From the NCBI GenBank assembly GCA_902479095.1, contig CABSNL010000030.1:1-22783 (forward strand): a DNA stretch of 22,783 nt, given 5' to 3'. The translations under genes were made by a program, and so were the position numbers. This document shows, one piece after another, positions 1 through 7,116 of the stretch; position 1 is the first letter of the stretch; each line of letters starts with the position of its first letter. The notes under the pieces are model-generated. The model was not told the origin of the DNA, made no database searches, and saw only the letters and a list, made by a program, of their open reading frames with translations. The stretch is from an uncultured Collinsella sp. GTDB taxonomy: Bacteria > Actinomycetota > Coriobacteriia > Coriobacteriales > Coriobacteriaceae.

Positions 1-50
1 AAGCGGTCGGCGGGGCCATTGTGGCTCTTGACAGCGGATTGGGTCATATG

Positions 51-163
51 AGCGAGCGGGCCGCATTTGAGACAAGGTGACGTGAAACGAAAGGGCGCTG
101 ACCTTCTGGTCGCGCCCTTGAAGTTGAACGTCAGATTGTCCAAATGCGGCCCGCGCAGCGTCG
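51..163. repeat. 113-bp structured repeat, copy 1 (long imperfect hairpin)
   Basis: This segment recurs in the same orientation at 3312-3424, with only three differences that I can count over 113 bp. It folds almost end to end. The outer arms 56-69 and 141-154 are perfect 14-bp complements. Further inward, 71-75 pairs with 136-140, 78-83 with 128-133, and AAGGGCGC (91-98) with GCGCCCTT (112-119). Read on the minus strand, the inner stem is followed by TCGTTT, so it could act as a weak terminator for the gene ending at 209. No reading frame in it is convincing. It may be a small non-autonomous mobile repeat (MITE or BIME type) or a dispersed RNA or terminator element. I do not recognise a named family. 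Confidence 0.85.
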
Positions 164-166
164 GCT

Positions 167-195
167 GGTCCGTCGTTCGTTAGAACGGCGGAACC
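167..195 (-). terminator. Hairpin downstream of the SDR gene
   Basis: GGTCCGTCGTTC (167-178) pairs with GAACGGCGGAACC (183-195) around a 4-nt loop, with one bulge and one mismatch. It lies 13 bp past the stop codon of the minus-strand SDR gene and directly beside the 113-bp repeat. The second repeat copy has a comparable hairpin (3428-3456) with a different stem sequence. No U-tract follows, so termination is inferred from position and may depend on the adjoining repeat. Confidence 0.45.
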
Positions 196-208
196 TGAGA
201 CGTAACCC

Positions 209-1009
209 CTACGGCCGCTGGCCCATGCCACCCTCGAGGGTGACGGTCTCGCCGTTCATATACTTAAAGTCGGGGCCGCAGAGCTGAACGACCACGCGGC
301 CGATCTCCTTCTCGACGTCGCCGTAGTGGCCTGCCGGCGGCATGTGGACGTTGGCCTTAAACGCCTCGGGATAGGCATCCTGGAAGTTCTCGAGCGCAGC
401 AGTCCAGGCAAGCGGGCACACGATGTTGACGTTGATGCCGTCGGGGCCCCACTCGTTGGCGGCGACGCGAGTCAGACCGCGGATGCCCTCCTTGGCGGCT
501 GCATAGCTGCACTGGCCGTAGTTGCCAAACAGACCGGCGCCCGAAGCAAAGTTGACCACGGAGCCCTTGGTCTCCTTCAGGTGCGGATAGGCCTTCTGCA
601 TGTACAGATAGGTAGCATACAGACCGGAGTAAATGGCCAGGTTAAACTGATCCATGGTGTGGTCGGCGATGGTCACGCCCGAGGCGCTGGCCTGAGCATT
701 GTTGACGACGGCGTCGATGCGGCCGAACTCCTCAATGGCCTTGTCGATGACGTTCTGGACGACGGCCTCGTTGTCCTGACCGGCCGAGACATCGGCCTGA
801 ACAGGCAGAACCTTGACGCCGTACTCGGCCTCGAGGGATTCCTTGGCAGACTCGAGCTTGGCAACGTTGCGGCCGGTAATGACGAGGTTTGCGCCCTCCT
901 TGGCAAAAGCGATATCGATGCCGTAGCCGATGGAGCCAGCGGAGCCGTCCTTAAGCGTGGCCTTGCCGCCGCCGGTGACGATCACGGTCTTACCAGTGAA
1001 AAGTCCCAT
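209..1009 (-). CDS. Short-chain dehydrogenase/reductase (SDR), substrate unknown
   Basis: This is a 266-residue Rossmann-fold oxidoreductase of the classical SDR type, expected to use NAD(P) in the cytoplasm. I chose the ATG at 1009 because AAAGGA lies 6 nt upstream and the protein then begins MGLFTGKTVIVTGGG. The open frame continues upstream to 1057, but that part looks non-coding. The glycine-rich nucleotide-binding motif is stretched: TGGG is followed by an insert before GSIGYGI (residues 25-31). The usual NNAG reads NNAQ (103-106). The catalytic Ser156, Tyr169 and Lys173 (YAAAK) are present, and the C-terminus ends in the usual GG-containing segment. The Asn of the SDR tetrad appears to be replaced near residue 129. 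The gene stands alone, followed by a hairpin and the 113-bp repeat. Nothing nearby gives the substrate. Hydroxysteroid or sugar-alcohol oxidation is possible but not shown. Confidence 0.88.
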   Translation of the reverse strand: MGLFTGKTVIVTGGGKATLKDGSAGSIGYGIDIAFAKEGANLVITGRNVAKLESAKESLEAEYGVKVLPVQADVSAGQDNEAVVQNVIDKAIEEFGRIDAVVNNAQASASGVTIADHTMDQFNLAIYSGLYATYLYMQKAYPHLKETKGSVVNFASGAGLFGNYGQCSYAAAKEGIRGLTRVAANEWGPDGINVNIVCPLAWTAALENFQDAYPEAFKANVHMPPAGHYGDVEKEIGRVVVQLCGPDFKYMNGETVTLEGGMGQRP

Positions 1010-1303
1010 ACAAAGTCCTTTCAAATCGCGACGGGCGAACCCGCCGACTGCGCGCATCCAAATAAACGCGCCAAAAGCTGAGATGCAACTTTAGCGTGTT
1101 CAAGCAAAAATAAAAGACCGCGGTAGGCGAACGGCACCACGTCGTTCGGCGAAGGGATTGTCAAGTACAAACTGGATAAAGCGGCCGAGTTATTGTTATC
1201 AGATCGAGCCATCGAACACGTTTTGAAACTTTGCTGCGGCGCGCGGGATGTCGGCGCAAGACTTTATCATAGGGTGACAAACAACGATGAGGAGCACATG
1301 CCT

Positions 1304-3067
1304 ATGACAGACGAGCTGGACCCCCAGACTCAACAGCATATTGATGATCCCGCAGACGTCACCGCAGATACTGACGCTGTGACCTGCGATGGTATCGACA
1401 TCGACGACCCCATCTTGGACGAAAGCGCTACGGCGGAAACCCCCGAATCAGAAAACGTCGATGAGCAAAACGACGATGCGCCCGCTCAGGACGACGCCCC
1501 TGTACAGGACGACGCCCCGCAAGCAGCGGGCCCCATCGAGGTGTCTTCGGAAGAAGAGCTCGATGCCGTCATGGACTCCATGATGGATGCTGTCAAAGCG
1601 ATGAAAGACGCCGTCGCCGATGCCGATATTGATGCCGAGGAAGAGGAGGCCGCCGAGGCGGCCTCGACCTTTGTGCCCGGCGAGACTCCGGTTGCCGACC
1701 AGGGCAGCACCATGCCCTCGTTTCTGCAGCTCGAGCACCCCACGATTGGCGCCGATGCGGTCGATCCGCACGCAGCAGGCTTTTCTGTGGTCGAGGGCGG
1801 TACCGGCAATATCGCCGCGCCGCAGGCTGCCGATGCGGACGCCGCCGACACCGCTCGCCCGACCGCCCCGCACTCCCCCGCCGCGAGCCGCGATCTGGGG
1901 ACCGCCGTCTCGAACACTGCGAACGCCGTGGGCACCTTTATCGCCCAGGGTGCCTCGGCCATGCGCGAGATGAACGCCGCGAAAAAGGCACTTGCCGATG
2001 CCCGCGCCCACCTGGCCGAACTTGAGCAGCGCATTGCCGATCAGGCCGAGGAACTCGAGACGCGCCAGGATATCGCAGGCCGCTACGAGCAGATCGTCGC
2101 CGACCAGCGTCAGGCGATCGCCACAGCGCAAAAGACCGCTGCGGCAGCCGAAATCAATCGCGATGTCCATGCTTCCAAAGTAGCAGAGCTCAAGGGTCAG
2201 CTCGAACAAATGAAGACAGAGGATGACGCGACCGAGCTCCGCCTGAAGGCCGCGCTCGATGCCGTGGAGACCCGCGAGGCGAGCTCGCGCGAGACCGGCA
2301 ACCGCCTCGTTCGCCGTCTTGAGGATTCCAAGCGCATCCGCGACAAGGTGCAGGCCGAGCGAGACGCCGGCATTGCCGCCGCACAACAAACCGTCGACGC
2401 CACGCGCGCCCAGCTCGAGACACTGCGTCATGAGTATGCCGAGCTGCAACGCAATCCCTCGGCAAATCCCGCCAACTATACGGTGCGCACCAGCGAGCTC
2501 TCGATGCAGATCTCCGACACGGCAGATGCCCTGCGTAAAGCCGAAGAAGATGTCCCGCGCATCACCGCCGACCTTGAACACTCGCTTGCCGCAGCCGAGC
2601 AGGCCGTCGAGCAGGCGCAAGCCCCCATCGCCGACGCCAAGCGAGCCCATCAGGCCGTGACGGCGGAGGCCGATGCCGCGCGCGACAAGCTGCAGACCGC
2701 AAAAACCGCCGCTGCAACGCGCCAGCGCGAACTGCGCGAGAAGATCGCTGCCGAGGACAAGGCACGCCGCGACCAAGAGCAGAGCATAGCCAACGCCCAA
2801 GCAGATGCCGCGCATGCGCAGTCGATTATCGAGCAGGCGACCGAGGTGCATGACCATCCAGAGATCACTGAGTCGCTTGCAGGGTCCTTGGCCCGAGACA
2901 AAGCCGAACACGCCAAGACCGAGCGCGAAGTCGCCCAGCTCGAGGCCACCGAGGACGCGGTGCGCGAGCGTACCCGCGACTCACGCATCAAATTCACCGG
3001 CGCCATCGTCTGCATTATCGCCGTAGTCCTCGTGATCATCCTAGTCTGGCTGTTCGCAAGCAAGTAA
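1304..3067 (+). CDS. Tail-anchored coiled-coil protein, function unknown
   Basis: I do not recognise this 587-residue protein. The ATG at 1304 follows AGGAG with 9 nt spacing. The in-frame ATG at 1298 is only 3 nt from it, so it is less likely. The first 110 or so residues are very acidic (many Asp and Glu, with repeated QDDAP units). A Pro/Ala-rich stretch follows, and from about residue 225 to 555 the sequence is rich in Ala, Glu, Gln, Lys and Arg with heptad-like spacing, typical of a long coiled coil. The last 26 or so residues form one hydrophobic helix (TGAIVCIIAVVLVIILVWLF) ending FASK. There is no signal peptide. The likely topology is a cytoplasmic rod held in the membrane by its C-terminus. 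A structural, division-related or envelope-tethering role is possible but is inference only. Confidence 0.85.
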   Translation: MTDELDPQTQQHIDDPADVTADTDAVTCDGIDIDDPILDESATAETPESENVDEQNDDAPAQDDAPVQDDAPQAAGPIEVSSEEELDAVMDSMMDAVKAMKDAVADADIDAEEEEAAEAASTFVPGETPVADQGSTMPSFLQLEHPTIGADAVDPHAAGFSVVEGGTGNIAAPQAADADAADTARPTAPHSPAASRDLGTAVSNTANAVGTFIAQGASAMREMNAAKKALADARAHLAELEQRIADQAEELETRQDIAGRYEQIVADQRQAIATAQKTAAAAEINRDVHASKVAELKGQLEQMKTEDDATELRLKAALDAVETREASSRETGNRLVRRLEDSKRIRDKVQAERDAGIAAAQQTVDATRAQLETLRHEYAELQRNPSANPANYTVRTSELSMQISDTADALRKAEEDVPRITADLEHSLAAAEQAVEQAQAPIADAKRAHQAVTAEADAARDKLQTAKTAAATRQRELREKIAAEDKARRDQEQSIANAQADAAHAQSIIEQATEVHDHPEITESLAGSLARDKAEHAKTEREVAQLEATEDAVRERTRDSRIKFTGAIVCIIAVVLVIILVWLFASK

Positions 3068-3093
3068 ACCAGCTGCCAAAAAACGCTCAACGC

Positions 3094-3159
3094 AGTTGCG
3101 GTGAGATAGTTCCTGTTTAGCCCTCAAAAAGCCAATTCAAGAACTATCTCACCGCAACT
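3094..3159. repeat. Perfect 19-bp inverted repeat behind the coiled-coil gene
   Basis: The left arm 3094-3112 (AGTTGCGGTGAGATAGTTC) is the exact reverse complement of 3141-3159. The loop is 28 nt. It begins 27 bp after the stop of the coiled-coil gene and could end its transcript, but only TTATTAG follows on the plus strand. The long stem and A-rich loop look more like a dispersed palindromic element than a plain terminator. Only one copy is present here. Confidence 0.7.
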
Positions 3160-3217
3160 TATTAGATTGATGCAAGGCAATCTATCCCTCTTGCACCAAT
3201 CTCTTGACATAAGGAGT

Positions 3218-3257
3218 GTCCCCAGGTGCCGGCACAAAAGGAACGTCCCCAAGTGCC
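3218..3257. repeat. GTCCCC-type short direct repeat, possible mobile-element remnant
   Basis: GTCCCCAGGTGCC (3218-3230) is repeated as GTCCCCAAGTGCC (3245-3257), with one difference. Motifs of this GTGTCCCC...GTGCC kind are, from memory, common around degenerate transposase ends in bacterial genomes. No transposase frame is left here. The gene-free stretch 3068-3455 consists of this repeat, the hairpin at 3094-3159 and the 113-bp repeat. I see no gene in it. Confidence 0.4.
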
Positions 3258-3311
3258 AAGTGCCCAATGACTACTCAACAACCACGGCAACACCGATGTG
3301 ATGGCAGAGTC

Positions 3312-3424
3312 AGCGAGCGGGTCGCATTTGAGACAAGGTGACGTGAAACGAAAGGGCGCTGACCTTCCAGTCGCGCCCTTGAAGTTGAACGTCAGATTGT
3401 CCAAATGCGGCCCGCGCAGCGTCG
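3312..3424. repeat. 113-bp structured repeat, copy 2
   Basis: This is the second copy of the element at 51-163, in the same orientation and also just downstream of a minus-strand gene (queA). The three differences are at 3322 (C to T, in the outer stem, giving a possible G-U pair in a plus-strand RNA) and two in the apical loop region near 3367-3369. All inner stems are kept. The 80-codon frame that crosses it on the minus strand shows no protein-like features. Confidence 0.85.
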
Positions 3425-3427
3425 ACC

Positions 3428-3456
3428 GGTTACGGCGTTTGTAAAACGCCGTAACC
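3428..3456 (-). terminator. Perfect 13-bp hairpin at the end of queA
   Basis: GGTTACGGCGTTT (3428-3440) pairs perfectly with AAACGCCGTAACC (3444-3456) around a 3-nt loop, and the right arm touches the queA stop codon. It is a probable transcript-end hairpin for queA. There is no U-tract directly behind it. The 113-bp repeat follows in the direction of transcription and supplies a second hairpin with TCGTTT. Confidence 0.6.
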
Positions 3457-4667
3457 TACAAGATGAGCATCGCGTCGCCAAAGCTGAAGAAGCGGTAGCG
3501 CTCCTCGATGGCGGCGGCGTAGGCATCCATGATCTGGTCGCGGGTGGCAAGCGCGCTCACGAGCATCATGAGCGTGGAGCGCGGCACGTGGAAGTTCGTG
3601 ATCAGCGCGTCGACCACGTGATAGGTCGAGCCGGGCATGAGGTAGAGCTGCGTTGTCGCGTTCTCGCGCACCACGATGTCGCCGCGGCCGAGCGTGTCGG
3701 CCCCGTCCTCGCGGCCCTCAAAATAGCGCGCCGTCACAGCCGGATCGGACACCGGCGCGTCCGCGTCAAACGCGCTCTCGAGCGAGCGCACCGCGGTGGT
3801 GCCGACGGCGATCACACGATGACCCTCGGCCTTGGCCTTGTGCACGGCATCGACAACCTCCTGCGACACGTGGTAGCGCTCGGTGTGCATGACGTGCTGC
3901 GTAGGGTCGTCCTCCTCCACCAAGCGGAAAGTATCGATGCCCACCTCGAGCTCGACGGCGGCAAACTTCGCGCCCTTGGCCTCGATAGCGGCCATGAGCT
4001 CGGGAGTAAAATGCAGACCCGCCGTAGGAGCGGCAGCCGAGTGCTCCTCCTTCATGGCGTAGACGGTCTGGTACTTCTCGGGATCGCCCTCGTAATCGGT
4101 AATGTAGGGCGGCAGCGGCACGTGGCCGGCAGCATGGATGGCCTCGTCGAGCGTGCGCGGCTCGCCGGCGGCATTGCAACCGGCCGGCTCAAAGCGTACC
4201 AGGCGGCCGCCGCGGCTATCGGTGACAAAGTCGACAACCTCGGCCGTCAGCACCACGGGAGCCCCCTCGGGCGCATGGGCGCCACCGGCGCGATACTCAA
4301 TATGAGCACCGGGCTTCAGGCGCTTGCCCGGCTTGACCAAGCACTCCCAAACATGGCCCAGCGGATCCACGTCCTCGCGGCGCTTGAGCAGTAGGGTCTC
4401 GACCACGCCGCCCGAGCCCGTTTTACGACCGATCAGACGGGCCGGCATCACGCGCGTCTGATTGATGACGAGCACGTCGCCCGGCTCGATATAGTCGATG
4501 ATGTCACGGAAGATGCGGTGCTCAACGGTACCGCCGTGCTCCAACGGCGTTCCCGCCTGGGAGCCCTTGCGATCCACCACCAGCAGGCGGCAGGAGTCGC
4601 GCGGCTCGGCTGGAGCCTGGGCGATCAGTTCCTCAGGAAGGTTGTAGTCAAAATCATCGGTACGCAT
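3456..4667 (-). CDS. queA: S-adenosylmethionine:tRNA ribosyltransferase-isomerase QueA
   Basis: QueA transfers and isomerises the ribosyl group of S-adenosylmethionine onto 7-aminomethyl-7-deazaguanine at tRNA position 34, giving epoxyqueuosine. The protein has 403 residues from the ATG at 4667, which follows AAGAGG with 5 nt spacing. The frame is open to a GTG at 4682, but QueA proteins start with a segment like MRTDDFDYNLPEELIAQ. Family motifs include NQTRVMPARLIGRK near the N-terminus, the TAGLHF segment in the middle (AAPTAGLHFTPEL), VGTTAVRSLES, and the C-terminal segments LITNFHVPRSTLMMLVSAL and YRFFSFGDAMLIL. Length is somewhat above the 340-360 usual for the family because of inserts in the middle. 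The partner gene queH, acting on the QueA product, lies at 10784-11359, beyond the arginine island. Confidence 0.97.
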   Translation of the reverse strand: MRTDDFDYNLPEELIAQAPAEPRDSCRLLVVDRKGSQAGTPLEHGGTVEHRIFRDIIDYIEPGDVLVINQTRVMPARLIGRKTGSGGVVETLLLKRREDVDPLGHVWECLVKPGKRLKPGAHIEYRAGGAHAPEGAPVVLTAEVVDFVTDSRGGRLVRFEPAGCNAAGEPRTLDEAIHAAGHVPLPPYITDYEGDPEKYQTVYAMKEEHSAAAPTAGLHFTPELMAAIEAKGAKFAAVELEVGIDTFRLVEEDDPTQHVMHTERYHVSQEVVDAVHKAKAEGHRVIAVGTTAVRSLESAFDADAPVSDPAVTARYFEGREDGADTLGRGDIVVRENATTQLYLMPGSTYHVVDALITNFHVPRSTLMMLVSALATRDQIMDAYAAAIEERYRFFSFGDAMLIL

Positions 4668-4685
4668 CTTTGCCTCTTTCACAAA

Positions 4686-4716
4686 GCGCGTCAGTCGAAA
4701 AAATCGACTGACGCGC
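4686..4716 (-). promoter_or_regulatory. Perfect 13-bp hairpin just ahead of the queA SD
   Basis: GCGCGTCAGTCGA (4686-4698) and TCGACTGACGCGC (4704-4716) are perfect complements with a 5-nt loop. In the minus-strand transcript the hairpin ends 18 nt before the queA start codon and directly before the SD. It may terminate read-through from the arginine operon (TTTGTG follows) or modulate queA translation. The sequence alone does not decide. Confidence 0.5.
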
Positions 4717-4746
4717 GCATCATTCTCCCCTGTATCCTATCAGCTT

Positions 4747-4794
4747 GTTGAGAGAAATATAGTATGGAAACAGATTTGCGACTGTTTTCTCAAC
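4747..4794 (-). terminator. Nested inverted repeat behind argF
   Basis: GTTGAGA (4747-4753) pairs with TCTCAAC (4788-4794), and AAACAG (4768-4773) pairs with CTGTTT (4782-4787), which directly adjoins the outer right arm. It begins 7 bp after the argF stop codon on the minus strand. It could be a weak terminator of the arcD-arcA-argF operon, or part of the queA promoter region. No strong U-tract is present. Confidence 0.35.
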
Positions 4795-4800
4795 GCCCCG

Positions 4801-5811
4801 CTACTTAAGCGTTGCGTACATCACCGCCTTAATCGTATGCATGCGATTCTCCGCTTCTTGGAAAACACGAGACTTATCGGACTCAAAAACCTCGTCCGTG
4901 ACTTCCATTTCGGTAACTCCAAACTTCTCAGCAATTTCGGCACCAACAGTAGTATTAGTATCGTGGAAGCTCGGAAGGCAGTGGAGGAAAATCGCCTCGG
5001 GCTTTGCCATAGACATCACCTCAGCGGTCACACGATACGGCGACATGAGCTTAATGCGGCTTTCCCACAGCTCTGCAGGCTGACCCATGCCAACCCAAAC
5101 ATCCGTGTAAATTACATCGGCATCACGAGCGCCTTCCTCAATATCCTCTGTAATGGTAATCGTCGATCCATGCTCGGCCGCAATACGACTACATTCTGCA
5201 AGGAGTTCAGGATCATAGGATGTAGCCCCCTCCGAATTTCCCCCGATTGGGCCGCAAGAACAGTAGTTAATGCCGAGCTTAGCGCAAATGACCATGAGCG
5301 AATCAGCGACGTTTCCGGCCGCCTTACCAAAAAATGTAAGTTTCCTGCCCTTAATCTCTCCAAACTCTTCACGCATGGTCAGAATATCGGCAAGCACTTG
5401 AGTCGGGTGAAATTCAGTAGTCAGCCCATTCCAAACGGGAACCCCAGCTTTTGCAGCAAGCTCCTCAACCTTCGCCTGTTCAAAGCCGCGGTATTCAATT
5501 CCGTCATACATGCGGCCAAGGACGCGAGCCGTGTCCTCAATCGACTCCTTTTTGCCCATCTGAGACGAGCCCGGATCCAAATAAGTTACACCCATGCCAA
5601 GGTCAAGTGCACCAACTTCGAAGGCGCAGCGAGTACGCGTGGAAGTCTTCTCAAATAGCAAAACAATATTCTTGCCTTCAAGGTATTTATGCGGAACACC
5701 GGCACGCTTCATGCTTTTGAAGTTAGCAGAAAGCTCAAGCAGATACTCAATCTCTTCCGTCGTGTAATCAAGCAGCTTCAGAAAACTGCGCCCAGCGATA
5801 TTAACACCCAT
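4801..5811 (-). CDS. argF: Ornithine carbamoyltransferase (catabolic type by context)
   Basis: The enzyme interconverts ornithine plus carbamoyl phosphate with citrulline. Next to arcA it should run catabolically (the arcB role). It has 336 residues from the ATG at 5811, which has GGGAG 9 nt upstream. The ATG at 5820 directly abuts that SD and is less likely. Visible motifs are STRTR (57-61, carbamoyl-phosphate binding), FHPTQ (134-138), DVWVGMG (237-243), FLHCLP (275-280, catalytic Cys) and EAENRMHTIKAV near the C-terminus. Two ornithine-site segments differ from the norm: the usual SMG loop reads GMG, and the usual GDxRNN segment reads GKAAGN (162-167), though the second Asn is kept. It lies 32 bp behind arcA and ends the operon. 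Ornithine is the most likely substrate, but a changed preference is possible. Confidence 0.92.
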   Translation of the reverse strand: MGVNIAGRSFLKLLDYTTEEIEYLLELSANFKSMKRAGVPHKYLEGKNIVLLFEKTSTRTRCAFEVGALDLGMGVTYLDPGSSQMGKKESIEDTARVLGRMYDGIEYRGFEQAKVEELAAKAGVPVWNGLTTEFHPTQVLADILTMREEFGEIKGRKLTFFGKAAGNVADSLMVICAKLGINYCSCGPIGGNSEGATSYDPELLAECSRIAAEHGSTITITEDIEEGARDADVIYTDVWVGMGQPAELWESRIKLMSPYRVTAEVMSMAKPEAIFLHCLPSFHDTNTTVGAEIAEKFGVTEMEVTDEVFESDKSRVFQEAENRMHTIKAVMYATLK

Positions 5812-5843
5812 ATTCGCCATCTCCCATCACAGTGGATTTGCAA

Positions 5844-7088
5844 CTAAATATCTTCGCGCCAGAAGGGCATGCTCATGCAGCGCGGGCCACCACGACCGCG
5901 GGACAGTTCCTCGGAGGGAACGACCAAAAGTTCCAAACCGTTCTTGTAGAGCTCATCATTTGTGACAACATTGCGCTCGTAAACACAGACTTTACCAGGA
6001 GCAACGGCAAGAGTGTTCGACCCGTCGTTCCACTGCTCACGAGATGCCTCAACCATATCGCCGGCACCGCACTCAATAAGCTGCACCTTCTCCACGCCAG
6101 TAGCCATTTCAAGAATATGTTCAAGCGTGTCATCAATCTCTTGAACAGAGACCATTCCCTCAGAGTCACCACGAGTCAGACGATAAACACGAAGGGTCTC
6201 AAAAATACCGGGATAAACTGTGAACTTATCGAAATCCACCATGGTGCAAACGGTGTCAAGATGCATGTAAGCATAGCCGTTGGGGATTTTAATAGCGTAA
6301 ACGGTATCGATCTCAGAATTCCCAGATCCCCAGAACAAATTCTTTGCAAGCTCCTCAATCGCAGCCGCCTCAGTTCGCTGGCTAATTCCAATAGCCAAGG
6401 TATGAGCGTTAATGTTAAGCACGTCACCGCCCTCGATATGCCAGGGATTCTTATGGTCGTACCAAATCGGAGTCCCTGCATAATCGGGATGGTATTTGAA
6501 AATCGCTTCGTAGAAGGGCACTTCACGATCTCGCTGTTTCCAATACATATGGTGAAGCAGAACGCCTTTGCCCACGGAAGCAAGAGGATCGCGAGAGAAA
6601 TATGAACTCGGAAGAGGCTTCAACACCAAATCATCGGGCTTCGCATCCTCATTATCCATCATACTAAGCGTAGTCGAAACGCGAGGCAGCTCAAGGTCAC
6701 GATAACGATACCCCCCCATAGCCTCAAGTACAAACTGATACGAATCTGAAATAGCGTCGAGCTTTTCACGAACAGCCTGCTCAAGCATAGGATTGACAAT
6801 CCCGCTCTCAGCCATAAATGTATCGGTAAACTCAGCGCGAGCCGAGGGGCATGCATCCAGCGCTTCAGCAACGAGTTTCTCCATATAGAGAACCTCAACA
6901 CCTTCGCTCCTCAGAAGATCCGCAAAGGCATCATGCTCCTTTTGAGCCACATCAAGATAGAAACAGTCGTGAATCCAGACATCATCGAACTCTTCTGCCT
7001 TTACGTTCACAAGGTCACGACCGGGGCGGTGAAGCACAACTTTCTTGAGCTTACCAATCTCGCTGTGTACATTCAGTCCTTTAGACAT
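5844..7088 (-). CDS. arcA: Arginine deiminase ArcA
   Basis: It hydrolyses arginine to citrulline and ammonia, the first step of the ADI pathway, in the cytoplasm. It has 414 residues, the normal length. The start at 7088 has GGAG 8 nt upstream. The guanidine-modifying catalytic set is complete: Asp167 in FSRDP, His217-Glu219-Asp222 in HIEGGD, Arg238 in SQRT, His276 and Asp278 in HLDT, and the nucleophile Cys404 in GRGGPRCMSMP. The N-terminus carries the family's EIGKLKKVVLHRPG and FDDVW segments. The residue three before the Phe of FSRDP is Ser, where Asn is usual (PNxxFTRD). It lies 28 bp behind arcD and is followed by argF, so the three form an operon in the order arcD-arcA-argF. Codon use is more A/T-rich than in the flanking genes. 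Confidence 0.96.
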   Translation of the reverse strand: MSKGLNVHSEIGKLKKVVLHRPGRDLVNVKAEEFDDVWIHDCFYLDVAQKEHDAFADLLRSEGVEVLYMEKLVAEALDACPSARAEFTDTFMAESGIVNPMLEQAVREKLDAISDSYQFVLEAMGGYRYRDLELPRVSTTLSMMDNEDAKPDDLVLKPLPSSYFSRDPLASVGKGVLLHHMYWKQRDREVPFYEAIFKYHPDYAGTPIWYDHKNPWHIEGGDVLNINAHTLAIGISQRTEAAAIEELAKNLFWGSGNSEIDTVYAIKIPNGYAYMHLDTVCTMVDFDKFTVYPGIFETLRVYRLTRGDSEGMVSVQEIDDTLEHILEMATGVEKVQLIECGAGDMVEASREQWNDGSNTLAVAPGKVCVYERNVVTNDELYKNGLELLVVPSEELSRGRGGPRCMSMPFWREDI

Positions 7089-7116
7089 TCCTGTTACTCC
7101 ATTTCAGCCATGAAAC

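Noticed and set aside
326..1081. 251-codon plus-strand frame opposite the SDR gene
   Set aside because: Its repetitive Val/Asp/Gly/Leu composition is that of a mirror frame of a G+C-rich gene, and the SDR on the other strand has clear motifs.
1448..2911. 487-codon minus-strand frame opposite the coiled-coil gene
   Set aside because: No SD, no domain, and it mirrors a well-supported gene. High third-position G+C keeps the opposite frame open.
3162..3404. 80-codon minus-strand frame in the repeat region
   Set aside because: It runs through the 113-bp repeat and the GTCCCC repeats and shows no protein-like composition.
3405..4394. 329-codon plus-strand frame opposite queA
   Set aside because: Mirror frame of queA, starting inside the repeat. 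No family features.
4668..4800. preQ1 riboswitch upstream of queA
   Set aside because: No recognisable preQ1 aptamer sequence or pseudoknot pattern. Only simple hairpins are seen.
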